This document shows, piece by piece, positions 52,220-61,449 of a DNA stretch of 64,000 nt (position 1 is its first letter; every line of letters starts with the position of its first letter). The translations under genes were made by a program, and so were the position numbers. The notes below the pieces were generated by a model. It worked only from the letters and a program-made list of their open reading frames with translations, had not been told where the DNA came from and did not search any database. This DNA comes from Psychroflexus tropicus DSM 15496 (lineage in GTDB: Bacteria; Bacteroidota; Bacteroidia; Flavobacteriales; Flavobacteriaceae), in contig NZ_KB905342.1 of the NCBI RefSeq assembly GCF_000378765.1, forward strand, positions 1-64,000. The letters are read 5' to 3'.

Positions 52220-54732
52220 AGATTTTAAAATTATATTTAGTTGTAGTATTAGGATTTAGCTGCTCAACCCCGCTAAATGCTCAAATTAATCCTCATTCTG
52301 AAGATTTAGCTAGCTATTTAGAATTTTTAGAGGAAGAATTCGATATCACTTTTTCATACGCAGATGAAGAAATTGAAAATTTAAAAATAAGTAGATCTAA
52401 GGATTTGATAGATCTAAAGCAGCATCTTCATTTTTTAAAAAACAAGACGCCCTTTAGGTACATAAGACAAAACCAAACGAGAATTTTAATTGTTCCCTTA
52501 CCTTCAAAAAAGACCATATGTATATCTGTTACAAACGAACTTACTGGTGAAAGAATAAACAATTCATTTTTAAGGCTGGATGCCATTATTTTCAAATCCG
52601 ATTTAAATGGAGAGTATAGAATTCCAGTGGTTAAGCAAGAGCTTCACGTGGTTATCAGTGCAAAAGGTTTTGCAGAAAAAGCTCTAAAAATTCGTGCTGA
52701 TAATGATATAGATTGCTATAGTTTCAAACTCACCCCCTTTTTTGAAATGTTGGATGAGGTTTTTTTAACCAATCTATTAACCAGCGGAATACAAAAGTTC
52801 GCCTCGGGAGGGTTAGAAATTAATTACAAAGACTTTGGACTTTTACCCGGATTGGTAGAGCCAGACGTTTTACAGAGTCTTCAGGCTTTACCTGGCATTA
52901 CAAGCAGAAAAGAAAGTGTTTCCTATTTAAATGTAAGAGGCGGTACCCACGATCAAAATTTATTTCTTTGGGATGGAATTAAAATGTATCATACTTCACA
53001 TTATTTTGGTATGATCTCCGCCTTCAACCCCTACATGACCCAAAAGGTCACCTTAATAAAAAACGGAACCTCCTCCAAATTTGGAGATGGAGTCTCTAGT
53101 TTAATCAACATGAAAACAAGCGACTCTATTGCTAGTCACGTTGAAGCAGAAGCAGGGCTCAATCTTATAAATGCCGATGCTATTTTAAGGACACCGCTAA
53201 ACAGTGATTCCTCCATGGAAGTTTCTTTTCGGAGGTCAATAAACTCAATTTGGGAAAGCCCAACTTACGACCGCTATTTTGACAAAGTTTTTCAAAACAC
53301 AGCAGTGACTGATTTTGAATCCTCAACATCTCAACAAAATGATGATTTTTCATTTTATGATGCTACCCTTAATTATAAGCATAAACTCTCTGGAAAAGAT
53401 TACCTAAAAGCCAACTTATTTTACGCTAAAGACCGCTTTTCATTGAATAGATTTGAAATTGAAGGTAATCAAATCAATACAAGATCTAGTGATTTGGAAC
53501 AGTCCAACCTAGCAGGGGGATTATATTATGAACGAAACTGGTCGTCCCAAACCCAAACTCAAGTTCAATTTTATACTTCAAAATACAACCAGTCCTCGGT
53601 CAATACTAATTTTTTGGATGCACAAAGCCTGGAACAGATCAATGAAGTAAGAGAAACAGGGTTTAAAATAAATGTACAAACTCAACTTTTTTCTAATTTA
53701 GTTTTAGAAAGTGGTTATCAATTCAATGAAACCGGTGTTTTAAATTCTGAAGAAATTGATAATCCTGGATTCTTTAGGGAACTTCGAAATTCAATCTTAA
53801 CCAACAGTATTTATTCACAATTTAATTATCAATCTAAGAGTAGTCGTCTTAATCTCAGTCTTGGCGGAAGGTTAAACCATTATTCCAAATTCAATAAAGT
53901 TTTAGTAGAGCCTAGACTTAATTTAAGTTATCAATTGATTGATGATTTATTCTTGGAAGTCCTGGCGGAGCGAAAAAGCCAGGTGACTTCTCAAGTCATA
54001 GATTTACAAACGGATTTTTTGGGAGTTGAAAATCGGAGATGGATAGTATCCAATCCAGACAATAGTCCAATTATAGAAAGTTGGCAATGGTCTTCTGGTC
54101 TCAATTACATCAAACCCAACTGGTTTATCAATCTCGATTTATACAATAAAAAAGTAGAGGGCATTACATCTCAAGGGCAGGGATTTCAAAATCAGTTTAG
54201 GTTTGTAAGGACGCATGGAAGTTATGATATAAAAGGCATAGATTTTTTGATCAATAAAAGTTTTAAGTCTTTTTCTGGTTGGATAAGCTACAGTCTTTCA
54301 GAAAATAATTATCAGTTTGACGAATTACAACCCTCTCAGTTCCATAACAATCAAGATATAAGACATGTAATTTCGACAGGCTTAAGTTTTGAGAAAAAAG
54401 GATTCAAATTATCCACTGGCTTCAATTGGCATTCTGGAGCGCCTACAACCCTTTTAGCAGAAGAACAACCTCTAGTTTCTCAGCAAATCAATTATCAAGA
54501 ACCAAATGCAGCCAGACTCCCAGACTATTTTAGACTAGATTTTTCGTCTACCTATACTTTTCCTATAGGAAAAAAATTAAAAGCCCTGGCAGGTCTATCC
54601 TTCTGGAATCTTCTCGGGAATTCAAATGTTTTCAATCAGTTCTATCAGCTAGATCAAAATCAAGACATCCAGACTATAACACAAGAAGGATTAAATTTTA
54701 CCCCAAATTTTCTTTTCAGACTCGAGTTTTAA
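52216..54732 (+). CDS. TonB-dependent outer-membrane receptor with STN signalling domain
   Basis: The start is GTG at 52216, overlapping the fecR stop. A signal peptide (VVLGFSCSTPLNAQ) is followed by an STN domain (ITFSYADEEIENLKISRSKD), a carboxypeptidase-regulatory-like segment, the plug domain (VEPDVLQSLQALPGITSR...YLNVRGGTHDQNLFLWDG) and a long beta-barrel to residue 838, ending in LEF. The STN domain marks it as the sensor of the sigma/FecR set. The ligand is unknown; no SusD partner is next to it, so glycan uptake of the SusCD type is not indicated. Confidence 0.9.
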   Translation: MKILKLYLVVVLGFSCSTPLNAQINPHSEDLASYLEFLEEEFDITFSYADEEIENLKISRSKDLIDLKQHLHFLKNKTPFRYIRQNQTRILIVPLPSKKTICISVTNELTGERINNSFLRLDAIIFKSDLNGEYRIPVVKQELHVVISAKGFAEKALKIRADNDIDCYSFKLTPFFEMLDEVFLTNLLTSGIQKFASGGLEINYKDFGLLPGLVEPDVLQSLQALPGITSRKESVSYLNVRGGTHDQNLFLWDGIKMYHTSHYFGMISAFNPYMTQKVTLIKNGTSSKFGDGVSSLINMKTSDSIASHVEAEAGLNLINADAILRTPLNSDSSMEVSFRRSINSIWESPTYDRYFDKVFQNTAVTDFESSTSQQNDDFSFYDATLNYKHKLSGKDYLKANLFYAKDRFSLNRFEIEGNQINTRSSDLEQSNLAGGLYYERNWSSQTQTQVQFYTSKYNQSSVNTNFLDAQSLEQINEVRETGFKINVQTQLFSNLVLESGYQFNETGVLNSEEIDNPGFFRELRNSILTNSIYSQFNYQSKSSRLNLSLGGRLNHYSKFNKVLVEPRLNLSYQLIDDLFLEVLAERKSQVTSQVIDLQTDFLGVENRRWIVSNPDNSPIIESWQWSSGLNYIKPNWFINLDLYNKKVEGITSQGQGFQNQFRFVRTHGSYDIKGIDFLINKSFKSFSGWISYSLSENNYQFDELQPSQFHNNQDIRHVISTGLSFEKKGFKLSTGFNWHSGAPTTLLAEEQPLVSQQINYQEPNAARLPDYFRLDFSSTYTFPIGKKLKALAGLSFWNLLGNSNVFNQFYQLDQNQDIQTITQEGLNFTPNFLFRLEF

Positions 54733-54827
54733 GAATAATCACCTACCTAATTTATTCTCTTTATATTTAACTTTTTTTAAAAAAAAGAGTCTAATTTCAA
54801 AAATCTGACCCTTTAAAATCAAATTAT

Positions 54828-57335
54828 ATGAGACAAGTAATTGTAGTTTTTATTCTAAGCTTATTTAGTTTTTCAAATGCTCAAAATCTTAGTTTAGAAG
54901 ATTATTTACCAACCGATGTAACTTACAATCAAAACATACCTAAACCCAGCGAAGTCTTAGGTTATGTTCCAGGCGAATGGCATGTTAGTCATGATAAATT
55001 AGTCCAATACATGACGGCTCTCGATCTGGCTTCAGATAGAATCAAGATGGAAAATAGAGGCTTTACTTATGAAAAAAGGCCTTTAATTCTTCTCACAGTG
55101 ACCTCCCCAGAAAATCATGAAAACCTTGCAAATATTAAGGAAAATCATCTAAACATCGTAAGCGGAAAAGTAAACAAATCAGAGCTTAGCACTATGCCTG
55201 TTGTGGTAAATCAAGGCTTTTCAGTTCATGGTAACGAGCCTAGTGGAGCAAATGCTGCATTGGTTTTAGCCTATTATCTAGCTGCTGCAGAAGGTCCTGC
55301 GATCGATAACTTACTTAAAAATACTATTATACTCCTGGATCCAAGTTTTAATCCTGATGGCCTACAGCGTTTTGCGTATTGGACCAATACAAACAGAAGC
55401 ACGAATCTCAACCCTGATCCTCAGGATAGAGAATTTTCTGAAATCTGGCCCGGAGGCAGAACTAACCATTATTGGTTTGACCTTAATAGAGACTGGCTAC
55501 CTGTTCAACTCTTAGAAAGCCAGGCTCGCATCGAGACGTTTTATGATTGGAGACCTAATGTTCTTACAGACCATCATGAAATGGGCTCAAATTCCTCATT
55601 CTTTTTCCAGCCAGGTATACCCGAACGTACAAACCCGTTGACGCCACAACTCAACCAAGATCTAACCGAAAAAATTGGAACTTATCATGCAGAAGCTCTA
55701 GATAGCATTGGTTCACTTTATTATTCTCAGGAAAGCTTTGATGATTTTTATTACGGAAAAGGTTCAACTTTCCCAGACATCAATGGATCTATCGGAATTC
55801 TATTTGAGCAAGCAAGCTCAAGAGGTTCTGGACAGATGACAGACAATGGGCTGTTAACCTTTGCATTTACGATCAAAAATCAATTTACCACAGCTCTGTC
55901 TACCTTGAAAGCCTCTTTGGAGATGAAAGAAGAAATTCTAAATCTTCAATATCAATTCTATAGAAATGCAGAAAAAAATGCAGATAAAGGAGCTTATGTG
56001 TTTGGAAGAAAGGGAGATCCTGTACTTGCTAATGAACTTGCAAAAGTTTTAAAGCAGCATCAGGTTGAACTTTACAGACTAAATCAGGATGAACGCGTTG
56101 ATGGTAAGGAGTTTGACAAAAACTCTTCTTACATCATACCTAAAAATCAATTACAGCACAGGCTCGTTGAAGCCATGTTTGAAGAGAGAACTACATTCAA
56201 GGACAGTATCTTCTACGATGTGTCTGCCTGGAGTTTTAAACATGCATTTGACGTTGACTTTGCAGAAGTTAAATCTATAAAAAGAGGAGATAAGGTTAAT
56301 CAGCCTGAACTTTCTTCTGAAGAAAATCTTGAAAAGTCTAACTATGCTTATGCGCTAAGATGGAGTGATTTTTATTCTCCTAAGGTATTACATGAAATCA
56401 TGGAGGCAGGTATAAGAGTAAAGGTCGCTGAAAAACCTTTCCAGTCTGCTACTGAAGAATTTGATTATGGAACAATTATGATTCCTGTTCAGAATCAAAA
56501 CAAATCTGGTGATGAGATCTATGAATTACTCAATACATTACAGAAAGACAATCACGTGAAGATTTCTTCGTTAGCAACAGGATTGACTCAAGGCATCAAT
56601 TTGGGAAGCCCGAACATGAGCCATTTGGAACTGCCAAAAATAGCGATGCTCGTTGGTGAAGGCGTTCGGTCTTATGATGCTGGAGAGATCTGGCATATGC
56701 TGGATTACAGATTTGAAATTCCTGTAACCAAGCTGGATACCAAGGATTTCAATCGAGTGAGCTTAGAGAAATATACGCATCTTGTCATTCCAAGTTCGAG
56801 CAGTAATGCGATAAATTCATCTGGAAAAAGTAAGTTGAAAGACTGGGTTAGAAAAGGTGGTAATATTATTGCTTATAAAGGCACTGCTAACTGGCTAAAA
56901 GCAGAGAAAATGATCGATTTTGAAACCGTTAAGGATACTGTTGTCGCAGAGGATGTAAGTTTTGGTGAGCGAAGTGCTTTTTATGGAGCCAAGCGAATTG
57001 GAGGAACCATTTTCAATACAAAAGTAGATCTTTCTCACCCCCTATTATACGGTTATAATGATACTGAATTAGCTGTTTTTAGAAACTCTAATATGATGAT
57101 GAAAGCGGATGAGTTAAGCTTCAACAATCCAATCCAATACACCCAATCTCCATTATTAAGTGGATATATCAATGAGGATAACCTGAAGCTGATCAAAGGA
57201 ACAGTTCCTTTTAAACACAACGGCTACGGAAGAGGTAATGTTATGATCTTTACAGACAATACTAACTTTAGAGCCTTTTGGTTAGGGACATTCAAATTAT
57301 TTTTGAATTCAGTCTTTTTTAGTGACCAAATGTAA
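54828..57335 (+). CDS. large secreted M14-family zinc carboxypeptidase
   Basis: The 835-residue protein has a signal peptide (FILSLFSFSNAQ). The M14 zinc site is present: His134/Glu137 in FSVHGNEPSG and a His in LTDHHEMG near residue 248, with the catalytic Glu in GILFEQASSRG. Length far exceeds a single M14 domain; the C-terminal half (about residues 480-835) has a glutamine-amidotransferase-like fold hint (IAMLVGEGVRSYDAGEIWHM). It lies 95 bases after the receptor gene and may belong to the same regulon, digesting peptides at the surface. Confidence 0.88.
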   Translation: MRQVIVVFILSLFSFSNAQNLSLEDYLPTDVTYNQNIPKPSEVLGYVPGEWHVSHDKLVQYMTALDLASDRIKMENRGFTYEKRPLILLTVTSPENHENLANIKENHLNIVSGKVNKSELSTMPVVVNQGFSVHGNEPSGANAALVLAYYLAAAEGPAIDNLLKNTIILLDPSFNPDGLQRFAYWTNTNRSTNLNPDPQDREFSEIWPGGRTNHYWFDLNRDWLPVQLLESQARIETFYDWRPNVLTDHHEMGSNSSFFFQPGIPERTNPLTPQLNQDLTEKIGTYHAEALDSIGSLYYSQESFDDFYYGKGSTFPDINGSIGILFEQASSRGSGQMTDNGLLTFAFTIKNQFTTALSTLKASLEMKEEILNLQYQFYRNAEKNADKGAYVFGRKGDPVLANELAKVLKQHQVELYRLNQDERVDGKEFDKNSSYIIPKNQLQHRLVEAMFEERTTFKDSIFYDVSAWSFKHAFDVDFAEVKSIKRGDKVNQPELSSEENLEKSNYAYALRWSDFYSPKVLHEIMEAGIRVKVAEKPFQSATEEFDYGTIMIPVQNQNKSGDEIYELLNTLQKDNHVKISSLATGLTQGINLGSPNMSHLELPKIAMLVGEGVRSYDAGEIWHMLDYRFEIPVTKLDTKDFNRVSLEKYTHLVIPSSSSNAINSSGKSKLKDWVRKGGNIIAYKGTANWLKAEKMIDFETVKDTVVAEDVSFGERSAFYGAKRIGGTIFNTKVDLSHPLLYGYNDTELAVFRNSNMMMKADELSFNNPIQYTQSPLLSGYINEDNLKLIKGTVPFKHNGYGRGNVMIFTDNTNFRAFWLGTFKLFLNSVFFSDQM

Positions 57336-57361
57336 AATTTTTAGTTTTTTGTTATAAGGTG

Positions 57362-57395
57362 AAAAGCTTGTAGTCGATTGATTACAAGCTTTTTT
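57362..57395 (+). terminator. terminator after the M14 peptidase gene
   Basis: AAAAGCTTGTA (57362-57372) and TACAAGCTTTT (57383-57393) form an 11-bp stem with a 10-base loop followed by T residues. Confidence 0.8.
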
Positions 57396-57436
57396 CATAT
57401 TCATATTTGTTGTAAATTATTTCAAATTAAAAATTG

Positions 57437-58348
57437 ATGAGAGCCTTAGTCATATCTGGTGGAGGAAGTAAGGGTGCTTTTGCTGGTGGTATTGCAGAAT
57501 ACCTCATAGAAGAGTGCCAAAATAAATATGATTTGTTTTTAGGGACATCTACCGGTAGCCTATTGGTCCCTTTGTTGTCTATTGGCGAAGTTTCTATGCT
57601 TAAAAGTATATTTACATCTGTAAATCAAAACTCAATTTTTAGCCGGAGCCCATTGATCATCAAAAAGAAAAATGAAGAGTTTCAAATAAAAATCAATCAT
57701 TTAAATGTTCTGATAGGGTTTCTCAAAGGTTCTAAGACTTTTGGTGAAAGTAAAAATTTAAGAAAATTGATTTCGGATAGCATTACCACCGAAATTTTTG
57801 ACCGCATGCAGCAGCAGGACAACGATGTTGTGATTACAGTTTCTAACATAAGTCTAAGCGGAGTAGAATATAAGTCTATAAAAGACTACTCAAGAGAGGA
57901 GTTTTGTGACTGGATTTGGGCATCCTCCAACGTTATTCCTTTTATGAGTTTGATGACAAAAAATGGTTTCGATTATGGTGACGGTGGGTTAAGCAATATT
58001 GTTCCCATAGCAGAAGCTATTAACCGAGGAGCCAGCGAGGTAGATGTCATCGTTTTAAAGACCGATAAGCAACTTCAAAAACAACCAGTTCAGAATGTTT
58101 TGGATCTCACTACACGTGTGTTTGATTTTCTACTCGATCAAATCATCACCAATGATCTCACGATTGGGAAACTGAGAAGCCAATACGAACAGGTAAATCT
58201 CAATTTTTATCATCCTCCAGAAATGCTTACTAAAAATTCTTTGATCTTTGATTCAGAAAAGATGAAGGCCTGGTGGAAAATGGGTTTTGAATATGCCAAA
58301 ACCACCAATCCATTTTGTAGAAAAATTGAGACCAAACTATTTCGTTAA
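57437..58348 (+). CDS. patatin-like phospholipase
   Basis: The 303-residue protein carries the oxyanion motif SGGGSKGAF near the N-terminus, the nucleophile Ser38 in GTSTGS (GxSxG) and the catalytic Asp in DYGDGGLSN near residue 180. It probably hydrolyses phospholipids or acylglycerols in the cytoplasm, with no signal peptide or outer-membrane barrel. The ATG at 57437 is chosen over the TTG just before it. It is convergent with the membrane-protein gene at 58371. Confidence 0.9.
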   Translation: MRALVISGGGSKGAFAGGIAEYLIEECQNKYDLFLGTSTGSLLVPLLSIGEVSMLKSIFTSVNQNSIFSRSPLIIKKKNEEFQIKINHLNVLIGFLKGSKTFGESKNLRKLISDSITTEIFDRMQQQDNDVVITVSNISLSGVEYKSIKDYSREEFCDWIWASSNVIPFMSLMTKNGFDYGDGGLSNIVPIAEAINRGASEVDVIVLKTDKQLQKQPVQNVLDLTTRVFDFLLDQIITNDLTIGKLRSQYEQVNLNFYHPPEMLTKNSLIFDSEKMKAWWKMGFEYAKTTNPFCRKIETKLFR

Positions 58349-58370
58349 CAGGAGTTTCAGGTTTATTAAT

Positions 58371-59465
58371 CTATTTATCGAAGGGAAGGGTGTTATCTCG
58401 TTTATAAGGATAACTCCTGATCAAGAATTGAGATTCACTAGAGAATTCGTCTCTAAACCGAGTTTTAAACTCCTCGAATACGGGAAGGTAGGGCACCATT
58501 GGTACGTTCAATTCTTTCATAGACCAGTCAAACACGCTGATGTACTCTTTACCTTTATAAGTTAAGGTTTTAAAGTCTGGTTGAGTAGTAGGTGAATAAG
58601 CGTACAAGAAATCGGTACCTCCACTGTAAAGGCTAAATGACATCAGTGGTGAATGCTTTCCAAAAAAGCTAAAGACGGGTAAAATCACTATTACTATGCC
58701 CAAAATTATGAAGGAGACATTTCTAAAATGATTCAACTTATAATCACTACAGCGATCTTCGAGAAATAGAGCTGCAAAAACAATCATCAGTACATTCCAT
58801 GGCCATATGATAGAATTAAAATTTGTTCCGAATGGACCTAAAGCGAAAAGCAAGAGAAAATGCATGACAATGATAAACGACCATGCCCAATTTCTGAATT
58901 TGGTCCAGAGGATAAGTCCTAAAGATATTTCAGTGAGCGGCAGAGCAAAGCCTATTGCCTTAACCGCTCGGTGAAAAGCAATTTCAGGGGCGATGTTCAA
59001 AAAATCAATGAGAAAAAATTTACCCCAGATAAAATTAATAAAACCCAAGTTCAGTTTCTGTAACCCGCTAAATATATAAGTAACTGAGAGTAAGAAAAAA
59101 AAATAGCTTTTAAATAATCTAGGGCTAAGAAGCCCTAAACTAAGCGTAACCATAAATTGAAATATGGAAGGTTGCCATCTCACCTGATCTAATCCCATCA
59201 AAAAAAGTTCTAAGACTAGAATAGAAACTAAAAGAATTTGTTTTGGCTTGATCAAAGCTAGAATCATAAATACCACACTCAAAAATGAAATGCTATTTGA
59301 AACTTGAGAAGGCGTGTTAAGCAAAGCATCATGAATTGGTAATTCTGGGAAAGTTCTATTCCATGACCACCAAAGCTTCACTGACATGGCCTTGAATATT
59401 AACCAGAAACCAAGTGTAAGTCGAAGAACAGTCGTCCTAAAACAAAGAGTAAAGTCAGATTTCAC
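58371..59465 (-). CDS. polytopic membrane protein, HTTM/DoxX-like
   Basis: The 364 residues contain about eight hydrophobic segments and a polar C-terminal tail of about 70 residues. Features such as YIFSGLQKLNLGFINFIWGK and LPLTEISLGLILW recall the HTTM (vitamin K-dependent carboxylase-like) and DoxX membrane families, but the match is loose. The start is GTG at 59465. It is isolated from operon partners. Function unknown. Confidence 0.65.
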   Translation of the reverse strand: MKSDFTLCFRTTVLRLTLGFWLIFKAMSVKLWWSWNRTFPELPIHDALLNTPSQVSNSISFLSVVFMILALIKPKQILLVSILVLELFLMGLDQVRWQPSIFQFMVTLSLGLLSPRLFKSYFFFLLSVTYIFSGLQKLNLGFINFIWGKFFLIDFLNIAPEIAFHRAVKAIGFALPLTEISLGLILWTKFRNWAWSFIIVMHFLLLFALGPFGTNFNSIIWPWNVLMIVFAALFLEDRCSDYKLNHFRNVSFIILGIVIVILPVFSFFGKHSPLMSFSLYSGGTDFLYAYSPTTQPDFKTLTYKGKEYISVFDWSMKELNVPMVPYLPVFEEFKTRFRDEFSSESQFLIRSYPYKRDNTLPFDK

Positions 59466-59583
59466 TTTTGAAAATTAATCAGCTACAGAAGTCAATACTA
59501 CAACTTTTCTGTTAACCTGAAATCCTAAAAAGGGCCTAAAGCCTATTGATCTTAGTTTAAATCACCATTTGCTCAATTCTCAA

Positions 59584-60420
59584 TCAAGGATTGCAGAAGT
59601 CACAGTACATAGGATCTTCAGTGGTTTTTTGGTGAGGATAAAGTTGTTCCTTTTTAAATTCACAATGCTTACACAAATAAATAAAACTCAAAGTGGAATT
59701 TGTAGGCTGACCGCACAGACTACATTTGAGTCCTTTAATTACTTCAGAAACAGTAAAACCCGGCATTTCACACTCAGGACATTTAGAGTTGATCTGGTCG
59801 ACCAATTTTTTGGTCAGCTGTTCAATCACCTGCATCCGGGTTGGATTATACATGGCTCTCATATCGGTTTCTACGTAAGCTTTACCATACTTTGACTTCA
59901 AACTTTCAAACTGATTTTTGAGGAACTCTTCATCTATAATACCTTTATACACTTCTGAATTGTCATCTTTTGAAGGACGTAAAATGAGACCATGTGTTGG
60001 AAAGTCAACCTTGTCTGCAAATTCTATTAGGTCTTTTTTAGATGACACAGTTTTTCCATTAAAATTTGTAGAAGGGCTCAACTCTCTAGCTATGACTTCG
60101 ATATTATTTTTCTTATCGATGAAAATCATAAACTCATCATCAGCATTAATCAAAAAAACAGAAGGATGAGGACCAAAAGAGCCCTCACTGGCAATCCCCA
60201 AGTCGCAATTATTTTTTTTCATCGCAGCCAAACATTTTTGCCTAGCCGTTTCTAAAGGACCATGAGTTCTTTCAATTTCACCAGAAAACGATCCAAACGA
60301 ATCCGTATCAAAAGACTGGTCTGTAAAACATTTTACTCCGAAAGCACTTTCTAAAAGAGGTGCAATTACCTTTTCCTTTTTATGCTTTGTAGCAATGATT
60401 AACCTTCTATTTTGAAACAT
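59584..60420 (-). CDS. DUF6671 family protein
   Basis: The 279-residue product has an N-terminal domain beginning LIIATKHKKEKVIAPLLESA, which is arranged like NTP pyrophosphatase-type folds, with GPLETARQKCLAAM and ASEGSFGPHPSVFL motifs. Its C-terminus carries three to four CxxC pairs (CPECEMPG, CSLCGQ, CKHCEF, CDFCNP) that probably bind zinc. The layout fits DUF6671. The ATG at 60420 is preferred to GTG at 60423. No neighbour explains its role; nucleotide sanitation is possible but unproven. Confidence 0.8.
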   Translation of the reverse strand: MFQNRRLIIATKHKKEKVIAPLLESAFGVKCFTDQSFDTDSFGSFSGEIERTHGPLETARQKCLAAMKKNNCDLGIASEGSFGPHPSVFLINADDEFMIFIDKKNNIEVIARELSPSTNFNGKTVSSKKDLIEFADKVDFPTHGLILRPSKDDNSEVYKGIIDEEFLKNQFESLKSKYGKAYVETDMRAMYNPTRMQVIEQLTKKLVDQINSKCPECEMPGFTVSEVIKGLKCSLCGQPTNSTLSFIYLCKHCEFKKEQLYPHQKTTEDPMYCDFCNP

Positions 60421-60475
60421 CACCTTATAAATTCAAGATTACCTAAGTTAATTAATTTTCAATTTGACCTGATAA

Positions 60476-61435
60476 TTATACTTTTTTAGTTGCTCTGGTC
60501 AATTTATCATTCAGCGTAAGACCAAGTCCAAATTCTGGGAGTTTCTCGGCTATAATTCTATCTAAATTTAACTGATCTAAGCGATGCATTGCAGCATAAA
60601 GGTTTTTCGCCGCTTCATTTAAATCTCCGCTTGGTGAAAGGATTTCCTGGCTGTAGACTGGAAAATCTGTAATCTTATGCTGAAAAAGAAGAACTCCAAT
60701 TTTCTCTCCAGGAAAAGAGCTAGCTAACTCTCGGACATCTTCTGTAAGAAAAGTGTCTGTTTTTGGAGCATAGTGTCTGGAAAGCATGCCTGGTGCTTGA
60801 GGGTTTATTATGGCATTTGTATCTAAGCTTATTACTTCTCCAACTGACTTTTGAATATCATCTAAAGGTAAAGAGCCCAATCTATAAACTACTGGAGTAT
60901 CCTGTTTAAAACCGATAATAGTAGACTCTATTCCACGCTGACAATCACCACCATCCAAAATAATTTGAAGATTATCATGAAAATAGTGGTCGACGTGCGC
61001 TGCTGAGGTTGGACTGATGGAGCCAAAAGGATTAGCACTCGGGGCTGCCAGAGGATAGTCCAATTGTTTAAGAAGAGCCAAACTTAACGGATGATTAGGT
61101 ACTCTTACTGCCAATGTAGACTTTCCAGAGGTGACCAAATCTGAAATTTCAGGACTTTTTTCTAACACTAAAGTAAGGGGACCAGGCCAAAAATCTTCTG
61201 CTAACTTATAAGCTTTGGAAGGTATGTTCCTTGTAATTTGAGGTAGATACTCCAAAGATTTTATATGGACTATTAAGGGGTTGTAAAGAGGCCTCTTTTT
61301 GAGTTCAAAGATTTTTGAAACTGCAATTTCACTTAGAGCGTTTCCAGCAAGACCGTATACCGTTTCTGTGGGAATAGCTACCAAATCATTCTTATTTAAA
61401 ACCTGTACTGCTGGCTCTATATCTTTTGTGATCAT
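60476..61435 (-). CDS. tsaC: L-threonylcarbamoyladenylate synthase (TsaC/Sua5)
   Basis: The protein makes threonylcarbamoyl-AMP for the t6A modification of ANN-decoding tRNAs. The N-terminal YrdC fold shows AIPTETVYGLAGNAL, FELKKRPLYNPLIVHI, and SANPFGSISPTSAAHV. A C-terminal Sua5 domain (about residues 215-320) is present, so this is the long Sua5 type. The ATG at 61435 is used. It ends on the same strand 14 bases downstream of the dihydroorotase-like gene. Confidence 0.92.
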   Translation of the reverse strand: MITKDIEPAVQVLNKNDLVAIPTETVYGLAGNALSEIAVSKIFELKKRPLYNPLIVHIKSLEYLPQITRNIPSKAYKLAEDFWPGPLTLVLEKSPEISDLVTSGKSTLAVRVPNHPLSLALLKQLDYPLAAPSANPFGSISPTSAAHVDHYFHDNLQIILDGGDCQRGIESTIIGFKQDTPVVYRLGSLPLDDIQKSVGEVISLDTNAIINPQAPGMLSRHYAPKTDTFLTEDVRELASSFPGEKIGVLLFQHKITDFPVYSQEILSPSGDLNEAAKNLYAAMHRLDQLNLDRIIAEKLPEFGLGLTLNDKLTRATKKV

Positions 61436-61449
61436 CAAAAAATTGAATT

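Noticed and set aside
52216-54732. SusC-type glycan uptake system
   Set aside because: No SusD-like gene or glycosidase is adjacent, and the STN domain with sigma/FecR fits a signalling receptor better.
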